From NCBI GenBank assembly GCA_021464525.1, contig JADRCO010000514.1:1-32069 (forward strand): DNA of 32,069 nt, given 5' to 3'. The position numbers and the translations under genes are program-made. The DNA is from Rhizophagus sp. LPA8_4_AMF (Eukaryota > Glomeromycota > Glomeromycetes > Glomerales > Glomeraceae). Position 1 is the stretch's first letter; each line of letters begins with the position of its first letter. The notes below the pieces were generated by a model that searched no databases, was not told the origin of the DNA, and worked only from the letters and a program-made list of their open reading frames with translations. Below, in pieces: positions 20,056-28,494 of this stretch.

Positions 20056-21141
20056 TTTTTTTGTTAGTAACACGCATTTCTTTATTTAATTTGTTCGTAT
20101 AATACAAAATAAACTCAACTATCTACTAACTCCATTATAATAATTACAATGGATGCGTCACTAATTGGCACTTAAATGGACTGTTTTATACTAACTATAT
20201 ATATCTATAAGTCTATCTAACGTATATACATATCTTGCTATTCGTTCTTGCCCACTTTTTTCATTCGTTAAAGTTCGTTCTTTCCGATGGATTAACTGGG
20301 AGCCTTCTATTACAATTTTCATTCGTCTCATGACTTCTTCTCTTGATAATTTTTTGTTATCTTGTTGTCTAATCACCTGCTTTCCTGTTGTGAACTACAT
20401 AAATCTACAGAAGCCCCTTCCAAAAAGGTATGATCCTTCGTGACTCAATACCGACGTTGATGAATCTTCTTATTTGTCTGTAGCATCTTTATCTTCATGT
20501 AATTCTTGAATTATTTCAATAGCCTCTTACGGTTCCACTGAAGCTTTCGTTAAAGTGTCAAAATTTGGTGTTTCTTTGAACAAGTGATCTTGTCTATATT
20601 TATTTACCGTTTCGACAACTTCTTCTTCAGTAGTTGATTCATCCAAAATGACGATTGGGTTAGATTAGAATTTTTGCACTGGGCTCTCTGGAACCTTCTT
20701 TTGTGCTGTCTCTGTTGAAATCAAATTATTAAAATTATTTTTTTTCTGCGAAATTATCCAAACTCCCTCAGTACCATATTTGTTTAATCGCCTTTTCCAA
20801 GGCTTTTTCATCATAAAGCAAATCTTTTTTCTCCAACTCTCACCAGCTTTAAAAATTTACGAGAAACAAAATCTTTCAATAAATAATTTATAAGATCTAC
20901 TGCGGAAATAATTTTAAATCATCAGGTATTTCTTTATAAACCACCTATTTGTAATTTCTTTGAATCTTTGATAATTTTGTATTTCCGGGAAACAATTGGA
21001 AGGCGTGCTCTATTAATCTTTAATATAACTTTCCCTGTATTATATAGATTTTCAATTTTTTGCCGTGTCGTTTTTATCCAAATGTACTGTCTGATTGTAT
21101 CGATTTATTTTTTGATCTTAACCGATCTCTCAACTCCCAAA
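20056..21141 (-). mobile_element. 5'-truncated retroposed sequence (LINE-type or processed transcript)
   Basis: On the minus strand the insert begins directly after the 17-bp repeat at 21142-21158. It ends with AATAAAG, 18 bases of spacer and a short A tract abutting the second 17-bp repeat (20039-20055). These are the marks of insertion of a polyadenylated RNA by a LINE reverse transcriptase. The content is decayed coding sequence. The 5' end reads VERSVKIKK, a stop, then IRQYIWIKTTRQKIENLYN. Further on come DESTTEEEVVETVNKYRQDH, EAIEIIQELHEDKDATDK, and a last open segment (20191-20376) with KKLSREEVMRRMKIVIEGSQ. Several stops and frameshifts interrupt it. I do not recognise the protein. The related relic at 3900-4405 shows it is a repeated family. 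It could be the tail of a LINE ORF or a retrogene family. Confidence 0.65.
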
Positions 21142-21158
21142 GTAATCGCTATCTACTT
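21142..21158. repeat. 17-bp target-site duplication (right copy)
   Basis: Second exact copy of GTAATCGCTATCTACTT, at the 5' side of the minus-strand insert. Confidence 0.75.
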
Positions 21159-21167
21159 ATATTAATA

Positions 21168-21341
21168 CAGTTCACCCTCGCTATAGCGAATTTTTATATA
21201 GCGAATAACTTGCTATAACGAAGAAAAGTTCAGGTACAGATTTTTTTATATATAATAAAATGACCCTCAGTATAGTGAATTTCTCACTATAACGAATTTT
21301 AATCTCCAGCCCATGGGATTCGCTATAGTGAGGGTGAACTG
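21168..21341. mobile_element. pogo/Tigger-like MITE with TA duplication
   Basis: The ends are CAGTTCACCCTCGCTATAGC on the left and, in reverse complement, CAGTTCACCCTCACTATAGC on the right, flanked by TA on each side (21166-21167 and 21342-21343). CAG-starting inverted repeats with a TA target duplication and a CCCTCGYTATA core resemble Tc1/mariner relatives of the pogo/Tigger group. The 174-bp interior contains further CTATARYGAA copies in both directions and no coding sequence. It lies 7 bases beyond the target duplication of the retroposed insert. Confidence 0.8.
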
Positions 21342-21660
21342 TAAATGTATTTTTTCTCATTATAGAGGTATATTACTTGAAGGAAAAAATTTCATAAATT
21401 ATTTTCAATAACTTGAAATACTTCACAATATGAAGGTTCATATTCGTCAGTATACACTATTAAGTAATCCGAACGATATATCTTTAATATGACATACTAC
21501 ATTTGCAGTTTGAATGAAAATATCTGTCATTTATGGACATTAGCATCCTAGTTGAATATAATTGTATCCTCTATAATTCTGTTCTGAATTACCCTTATTA
21601 TTACATTTTTGTCATGATAAATAGCAAAAAGCGGAAAATTTTGGTATATCATTAAAACTG

Positions 21661-21802
21661 CAGTGTTGGGTTTTGGACAGATTTTTAGAATTTGGTAAAG
21701 TTTTGGACAAGTTTTGGACAAGTTTTGGACATATTAAAGCTGTCCAAAAGCTGTTCAAAATCTGTCCAAAACTGAGGGTTTTGGACAAACTTCCCAACAC
21801 TG
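21661..21802. mobile_element. 142-bp inverted-repeat element with CAGTGTTGGG ends
   Basis: The left end is CAGTGTTGGG and the right end is its exact inverse, CCCAACACTG. The interior is built from TTTTGGACA words: three near-perfect 11-bp AGTTTTGGACA copies at about 21698-21731, followed by inverted TGTCCAAAA copies. ATTAAAA occurs outside both ends (21651-21657 and 21803-21809), with three extra bases on the left. CAGTG termini are usual for hAT elements; the flanking repeat is close to, but not a clean, 8-bp duplication. The minus-strand reading frames across it (repeated LSKT) are artefacts of the repeat. Confidence 0.65.
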
Positions 21803-21999
21803 ATTAAAAGTATACCGTAGAGCGCTGCCTGAAGAAGTATCCCCTTAAGTAGTACCCTGGTACTATTCAACTAAAAATGTCCAAATTTTTGAATAGTCAA
21901 ATTTTATATTGAATTCAATCATATAAATCTTCATTTGTTATTTTTTATTTGAAATTTGTCGTATCGATCATCAAAAAATTGTTACACGATCAAAGTCAA

Positions 22000-23343
22000 C
22001 TATTCATCCCACACGTTATCATAATTTTCTTCCTGTTCGTTATAGTAATCATCAACTTCTTCATCAATATTCGCTTCTTGACCTTCATCAACTTCTACCA
22101 CATTATTTAATTGACGTGATTGCCCAAGGCCTTCATAATCAAAAATTAATTCATCCTCTGTTCCATCGCTTTTATTGGAAATGCCACATCATTTGAAAGA
22201 TCGCCAAATTAAATTAACATCAACTGCATTTCACGAAGCATTAACCCAATTTACAACTGTTTCGTAGGAGGGCCTCTTGATTTTACCTGTTGATGTTAGT
22301 TCTTTTACTGATTCAACCATCCAATTATTGTAATTTCGCCGCATCTATAAAACAAGGTAGAAAAGATAAACGTGAATATTATAATTATTAATTATTTTGT
22401 ATGAAATTTTCACACCTTTGTTTTGAATGATTTATTTATAGAAACATTCAAAGGCTATAGGCGAGATGTTAGCTCTCCAGGAATAACAGCAATGTGTGCT
22501 GAAAATGAATTCAAAACTAGCAATGATTGTGGATTTGAAGTCCTTGCACGTTTAACCCAAATATTCCCAATCCATAAAGCATTTCACTTTCATTCATCCA
22601 TTCAGTTGGATCGGCTTGTACAATGACTCCTGGTGGAAATTTTTAAGTTTAAAAATCACAATAGGAGGAATTTTTGTCCCATCCGCCATAAAGGTTAAAA
22701 CTACCGTAACATGCTCCCGTTTCATCAATAGTGGTATTTCCTGGCAGATCAAAAGTCATCGGGGTTTCATCCATATTACTAATAAATTCTAGCAGATAAT
22801 CATATTAAATGCGTCGGTAAGTTTCGTTATACTATTAAAAAAAAAACTAAAAAATATTGAATGCGTCGGTATAGTAAATGCTAGAAATTCCTGTTGTTTT
22901 TCGATTAGATCATCTGGCAAATGTTGCATGATAGTAGTACAACAGCGGATTACTCAAATTGTGCGACTCATTAAACCATCCACCAATTTGTTGCTAAAAG
23001 CAAAAGATTGAATATTAGGATTCCACTGACGTTGTTGTACCAATGCTTCACCTTTTTACCTGTATCATACTTCGCATAACTGTTTGTTGTTCTTTTCTTC
23101 GCTCCTTTATCCACTCAACTTAAGCAGCTTCTAAAATAGAATATTTTGGAGAAAGACCTTTATTTAAACGAATTGCACCTGGTTGCACTTTTAAGAGTTG
23201 TTTCTTAGATATCCAGTCTCGAAGTTGTTTTGTTTCAATGTTAAATTTGGTCGCTGTTATGTTCTTACTATGGCCTTTCTCATGATATAAAATAATTGCA
23301 ATTTCCTCACGTGTGTTCCATTGCCATCGCAACTTTCTGTCAT
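22000..23343 (-). pseudogene. pogo/Tigger-like (DDE_1) transposase pseudogene
   Basis: On the minus strand this reads as a decayed transposase. The N-terminal helix-turn-helix region is open at 23120-23332 (GHSKNITATKFNIETKQLRD, then WISKKQLLK). It is followed, through stops and frame changes, by VEWIKERRKEQ, NKLVDGLMSRT, QHLPDDLIEKQQEFLAF and the NMDETPMTFDLPGNTT block near 22760 that holds the first catalytic Asp. Next come MADGTKIPP-like and FKLKNFPPGVIVQADPT segments. The second and third catalytic positions read Asn instead of Asp (LVLNSFSAH near 22510, PLNVSIN near 22447), the latter just after a TAG where Gln is expected. The C-terminus (FDYEGLGQSRQL, acidic tail ending DNVWDE) is well preserved. 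Nonfunctional. A near-perfect 71-base intron-like segment sits at 22345-22415. Confidence 0.8.
22345..22415 (-). other. Intron-like segment within the transposase relic
   Basis: On the minus strand the segment starts GTGTG, ends TTTTATAG and is 71 bases long. It contains AATTAATAAT and a pyrimidine-rich tract before the acceptor. Removing it joins SFKTK directly to MRRNYNNWMVESVKEL in one frame, as expected for an uninterrupted transposase. Confidence 0.45.
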
Positions 23344-23672
23344 TGTTGCTCAGTTTATTCTTTTATTTGCTCGTAGACCATTTCTTTTTATGAAATTCAA
23401 AAAAATGACAAGTTATGAGTTGTTGAGTAGCAAAAAAGAAAATTTACATTACAAAATTTCGCGTCTGCATTTTATTGATGATCATTGATTTATTTAGGAT
23501 TTGCTTAACGGTACATTATCTTTTTTGTCTTTTTCGAGCACTGTTATATTCATTTATGGAAACGTTATGTATTATCATATAATTAATCCTTACTTCAATG
23601 TATCCCCATCCTCTTCATCACACAGTACCCGGAGGGAACTACTCAATTTAGGCTGGCGTTTTGAGGGTACTG

Positions 23673-25110
23673 TATGCAGCACTCTACGATATTTATAAAA
23701 GATATATAACTTATAGCCTAAGCTTTCAATTCATTTTACCTTAAAATTGTTGTTGACAAAATTTTTTATAAATTATGAGAATGAATATTACGTAAACATA
23801 TATTTATGTGAGCAAAAAATATTTTAAATGCTGGGACGAAACTATACTGACGTGACTCTGAGAAATTGGGAGAAGGAAGGGAGTTTCTTTTATTTTATTT
23901 TTTAGTAACGTTCCTAACGTTGCTTTTTTTCTTTTTTTTTTTGTAGGGATTGCCGGGACGAATTATACGAACCAGAAGTTTTTTGTAAATAAGGAGAATG
24001 ATTATTACTTAAATATTCATGTGACAAATCATTTTAATTGTTAATGAAGATATAAATTCATAATCTTTGCAAAAATATTAAAAGAAATTCTTCAACTTTA
24101 ATAATTGAATTTTTTCTTTTTAGAAATTATCATATTATATACTGCATATATCATCTTTTTTTTTTATTTGTGTAATAATGATAATTAGATTTATTCGTTT
24201 AGTCACACATGAATTTAAGTTTTAGAAAGACGAATAAACGCTGGGCAAGCATATTTTTTAAATGACCCTAATTATGCATAATTTATGGTAAATCATTATT
24301 ACGGTATGAGAGGTACGGTATGATCAATAATGTACAGGTACGAATAGAATTAATTTTGTTATTGAGTTAATATTAATGTCAAGATTGATTTATCTAATTT
24401 CAATTTAGTTGAATTCGATTAAATCATTAGAGCTTGATCCATTTTGAAGAAAAATTTAAAAATTGTGGAGAATGATTATTGTAAATGGAATGATAAAAGA
24501 GCTCTATAATTATCATACAAGTTTTAGGATATTTTTTATAAGTTTAGATAAAATTTTCTAGGTGTTATTTATTTGGTTATGGTATGTTCTTGTATATTTG
24601 TTACCACATTGTTCTTTAGGTATGAAACTTTAACCGGTATTATCGTACCTGTTTCTCCTGATGTATATATACAGTATATACTAATGTAAATACAACTAAA
24701 CTTACAGGTCTGGTACGAAGTCATCTAATAAAATATAATACCTATAATATTTTTTTTTAATTTTTAAAATTTACCATTAAAAAGTTAAAGGAAATTTTTT
24801 TATAATTATCAACATCCTTTAAATTACACTTTTACATCTTAAAAAGAATTTTAACATTAAAGATTTATTTATCATTAATTTAAAAAAATTCTTTTGTATA
24901 ATAATTTACTTATTTATTATTATGCTATTTCTTTATATTAAAATTTTCAAGTTGTTATATTTGAATTGAAATATAACAAAAAAACAAACTTTAAATTCTT
25001 AAGCATAAAATTTCAATATTTGAATAATAATACAGTACAGTAAGATTTAAAGTATTAAAGCTAGCTTTATTTATAGTGATAATATAAAATAATCTAAATT
25101 GCATAAATAA
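23673..25110. other. Intergenic, with a diverged duplicated block and repeat fragments
   Basis: No gene was recognised. A block of ~75 bases around 23762-23835 (TTTTTTATAAATTATGAGAATG, AATATTACGTAAA, TTTATGTGA) recurs at about 23980-24045 (TTTTTTGTAAATAAGGAGAATG, TTATTACTTAAA, TTCATGTGA). The core GGAGAATGATTATT appears again at 24467-24480. GGGACGAA also occurs near both of the first two copies. TACCGTACC-type fragments lie at 24295-24345 and 24600-24720. The plus-strand frame at 23501-23698 overlaps the transposon end and is not a gene. Confidence 0.45.
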
Positions 25111-26763
25111 CTAATAAGTTTCTTTTATAAAATCATAAACATCAATAACCAAATCATCATAATATAGAACTTGAATATCATGTAATTGAAATTCCTTTAC
25201 TTTATCTTTCAAAGAAAACAAATCTTTCCTTTTTCCATGAAAAATTTCCGAAATAGCTAAATATTTAACTCTTTTCTTTTTCACTATATATTCTTTTATA
25301 TAGGGTAAAATATCTTGATTTCCATCATTCTTTGTAATTTTAATTAACAATTTTTTGATACAAGTATTTTGGGAATTTTTTAAGAATACTTCTAAATCAC
25401 TTTCATTAATTATAAGTCCCAAATTCAAATATTCTAATTTAAAAGGAAGAATTTGACCTAAATTTTGTAATATAATTGAACTAATTTCAATATTTTTATT
25501 AATATCAAGGATAGTGAAGGAATTGATCATAAGATAACTAAGATTTTGCCTCATATTTTTAATTAAATCAAATACTAAATTAATATTCTGATTATTTAAC
25601 CCAATAGATAAATATAACAACTTAATATTGCTACAATATAATATAAGTGATTGTAATAATTGTCGTAATTTACAGTTGATAATTCCAAAATTTTCTAAAT
25701 AATTGCCAGATTTTTGTATTAACAAATCTAATGATTCATCCATTTTATCCAAAAATAAAGATTTTAATTTGAAAGGTTTTGTAATGTTATTAATTTGTTG
25801 AATAAATTTAGAATCCTGAGAATAACAATAAACAATATGAATTGATTCTAAAACATTCAATTGATTAAATACTTCACTTAAAACATCTATATTTTTAAAA
25901 TCAACAGAATAAAATATAATTGTGTTTAATGTGTTTAAACAATTAGGATTTTTTAATGATAATAAAAGATATGAAGGGGGATTACTATGACAAAATGAAA
26001 TCTTTTTAAGGTTTTCTTGAAACTTAATCATTTTTGATAAATTTTTTTCAATTATTGGAAATTTACGATATATAATTGGAAGTAGAAAATAAAGTGAAGA
26101 AATTGAATTGCAACTAGAGAAGAGAAATTCTAAAAATTTTGTTACATTATCAGTTATTCCATTAAAATCAAGTGTTAAAATTTTAATATTATAAACGAAA
26201 TTCGGATTTTGTAATATTAATTCAAAAGTCGCATCAAAACATTCAAATTCTTCATAATTAAATACTATAACTTCAAAACTATGCAAATTTACTTCATTTT
26301 CAATGAATATTAGAAATAATGACCTAAAAATAAGTTTTGTAAAGTTTGACATTTGTGAAGTTGATAATTTTTTATTTTTTATAGAATGGCTGGAATGTTG
26401 CTCTTTAGTTGTAGATGACCACATTTTAATAGAATTATAAACTTTACGTGTATCCAAACGTTGAATAAATTTAGGATAATTAAATAAAGTATTTGAAGAA
26501 AATAAGTCACTATTAATTATATATTCATTTAATCTTGTTTTACCATCATCACTTAAATTACGCAAATAAATTTCAATGAAATGATAATTTTTAGGGGATT
26601 TAATTGAAAATGGATCTTCCCATAATAATGGAATTGCTAAACGACACCATAATCTATTAACTAATATGCATGAATGTAATGTTATATAGTCATAATGAAA
26701 ATATTGTAAGATTTCGTTTAATAACTCTGGCAAATCTCCTGAAAAAAATTTTGAACATGCCAT
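25111..26763 (-). CDS. F-box/leucine-rich-repeat protein, family A
   Basis: A 550-residue protein from the ATG at 26763. The frame stays open 31 codons further upstream, to an ATG at 26856. I prefer the internal start because the length and first residues (MACSKFFSGDLPELL) then match the paralogues at 10495-12165 and 28495-30174, and because the upstream stretch is the conserved promoter/leader block. F-box-like domain at residues ~8-50 (LPELLNEILQYF, LHSCILVNRLWCRLAIPLLW), then irregular leucine-rich repeats (KPFKLKSLFLDKMDESLDLL, LPFKLEYLNLGLIIN), then the tail motif KKKRVKYLAI. Expected role: substrate receptor of an SCF ubiquitin ligase, from the known family. It is a tandem neighbour of the 28495 gene. 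Intronless and intact. Confidence 0.88.
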   Translation of the reverse strand: MACSKFFSGDLPELLNEILQYFHYDYITLHSCILVNRLWCRLAIPLLWEDPFSIKSPKNYHFIEIYLRNLSDDGKTRLNEYIINSDLFSSNTLFNYPKFIQRLDTRKVYNSIKMWSSTTKEQHSSHSIKNKKLSTSQMSNFTKLIFRSLFLIFIENEVNLHSFEVIVFNYEEFECFDATFELILQNPNFVYNIKILTLDFNGITDNVTKFLEFLFSSCNSISSLYFLLPIIYRKFPIIEKNLSKMIKFQENLKKISFCHSNPPSYLLLSLKNPNCLNTLNTIIFYSVDFKNIDVLSEVFNQLNVLESIHIVYCYSQDSKFIQQINNITKPFKLKSLFLDKMDESLDLLIQKSGNYLENFGIINCKLRQLLQSLILYCSNIKLLYLSIGLNNQNINLVFDLIKNMRQNLSYLMINSFTILDINKNIEISSIILQNLGQILPFKLEYLNLGLIINESDLEVFLKNSQNTCIKKLLIKITKNDGNQDILPYIKEYIVKKKRVKYLAISEIFHGKRKDLFSLKDKVKEFQLHDIQVLYYDDLVIDVYDFIKETY

Positions 26764-26885
26764 GTTAAATGAAAGAGAAAGGAAAGAAAGGGGGATGCCG
26801 AAATTACTAGAAGTTACGTCAAATTTATTATGTGGCGGCAATTCCGTTTGTCGCACAAATTAAACTTACATATATTTGCACATGA
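26764..26885 (-). promoter_or_regulatory. Conserved promoter/leader block of the family A gene
   Basis: In gene orientation: CATGTGCAAATAT, then TTTGTGCGACAAA (plus-strand 26847-26859), TTTGACGTAACTTCTA, AATTTCGGCATCCCC, a CTTTCTTTCCTTTCTC tract, TTTAAC and ATG. Order and spacing match the blocks upstream of 12165 and 30174. Confidence 0.6.
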
Positions 26886-26959
26886 TCACATGAGAACTAT
26901 AGATAAACTTCTGCGCAAATTATGCGATTTAACACGTATCACATGATTAATAACGTAAA

Positions 26960-28494
26960 TAATAATTGTTTCAATATAATTGCCTTTGAGTGGTTGTGGT
27001 TCAGGGTCTTTTTTTAGTTTAGAAATTGGCTTAACTTCTTTCTATGTTGCACCTGCTACATGTTCTGTTGTAATTCGAAAATAAAAATACAAAAATTGGT
27101 TCAATATAACATTAAGAATTTTATTAAAATGAATTTTAGTAAATTACTATTCTGAAAGCAACGAATTCTTTCCATTTGTAATTTGTCATTTTAAGTTTTA
27201 ACGATCTTGTGGGTATCCATATCATAAAAGCGACATAAAAGTGAAGGTTTCACTACATGGGGAATTAACTACTATTTCCTTGACTATTCCAAAGAATATC
27301 GATCCAGGATTTTGCTTTTTAGAAATAAAGGCATGTTTATAGACTTGTAAAATCTAGCCTTTTGGGAATTGATCCTCAAACAGATTTATGCAGAACCTTA
27401 ATTGAAAGTGGAAGACTGAAAATAAAAATAATACATCGTAGAAGCTTAAATTATTATGTTTTATGATATGAGATAATCATTGAAAGTTTTTAGGTGCTCT
27501 TCAGTTGTAGTTTATTTCTGGGTTGCACGTGATTTATTTTATTCGCTTTTTCAGTGTTGTTCGCCTATTTCATTATCTCCTTCCATTATTACTTACTTGA
27601 ATATACAGTCAAGATTGAACAAATCACAGTGAGGAAATATGTTATATTCAGATTATTTAAAAATGAAGATAAACTTATATGTTCTCTGAAACACAATTTT
27701 CGGTAGAATTCTAAATTATTTACTGAGAAAAATAAATAAATATTTCACTATTTCACATAATTTATTTACAATGAATTTTTAGATGTTAAAAATTAGAATC
27801 TTTTTAACCGGAAAAATTCTTTCTGTTTCGAGTACGAATACTTTTATAATATCAACATGGGGCGTTAATCCCAACGTACTGTACATCTGGAAAATTATGT
27901 ATTTTTATTATATTTATTAAGAGTTAAAACATTAAAACATTTATTCAAAAACCCAGCATGGCACGATCCCTTCCACTCACAAATACTTGGACTTCCCATT
28001 AAATAAAAATGAATGATTTAGCAACTTACGGCCAATTATTTATGAGATTTTTAATATTTAGAGGAATATAAATCACTTTACATTCATATTTCTTTGGTGT
28101 AAGGGTTCTGTGAAAGTTTAGCGGAGGAATATATTGGAATAGAAGCTTTTATCAACAAGATTCATTGAAGATGATGACGTCAATCCTGAGTACATTAATT
28201 GCTTTGTTCTTTCAAACTTAAAAATTCTGATTTAAGGAAACTTGTCCCAATAATGTACTAAATATAATTAATTGACTTTTATGAAAAACGTTTAAATAAT
28301 ATCAACAGATAATAACTTGTTAAACAAAAACCGTTAAATATTTATGTTAAGAATAAATAATATATAATTGATATATTTGATTTAACATCATAAAAGAAAA
28401 TAAACTTAATTATAGTGTCCCAATTTAATACTCCGTAAACAACAAATGATTAAATTTTCAAAGTATATATTATAACTTTATTTGATAATGTATA
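26960..28494. other. Intergenic, with a possible coding relic
   Basis: No gene supported. At 27203-27343 a plus-strand frame reads as a plausible protein (VKVSLHGELTTISLTIPKNI, then DPGFCFLEIKACL), followed in another frame by RLVKSSLLGIDPQTDLC at about 27342-27395. This could be the remains of an old gene, but I recognise no family and the stretch is short. The rest is AT-rich and closed. Confidence 0.35.

Larger units (their letters stand above)
21850..23672 (-). mobile_element. Probable full-length extent of a decayed pogo/Tigger-like transposon
   Basis: The left boundary region starts AGTACCCT (21851) and contains TTGAATAGTC about 40 bases inside. The right boundary, in reverse complement, starts CAGTACCCT (ending at 23672 and followed by TA) and contains TTGAGTAGTTC at a similar distance. 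The two therefore look like diverged terminal inverted repeats enclosing the transposase relic. The length of ~1.8 kb is normal for this group. The left terminus is mutated (TAGTACCC), so the exact end is uncertain. A second CAGTACCC-like word at 23623 complicates the right end. Confidence 0.45.

Noticed and set aside
20968..21165. Plus-strand hydrophobic frame
   Set aside because: It is antisense to the decayed coding sequence of the retroposed insert and runs through its target duplication into the neighbouring flank.
21612..21870. Two overlapping minus-strand frames with repeated LSKT/VQN words
   Set aside because: They are translations of the TTTTGGACA repeats of the 142-bp element.
23903..23946. 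GTAACG ... CTAAC ... TTTTTTGTAG as a spliceosomal intron
   Set aside because: Only about 40 bases long and no coding sequence lies on either side.
26764..26856. Upstream ATG extending the 25111 F-box protein by 31 residues
   Set aside because: The stretch is the shared promoter/leader block; the paralogue at 10495 has an in-frame stop there, and the internal start gives matching lengths and N-termini. The same logic rejects the 47-residue extension at 30175-30315.
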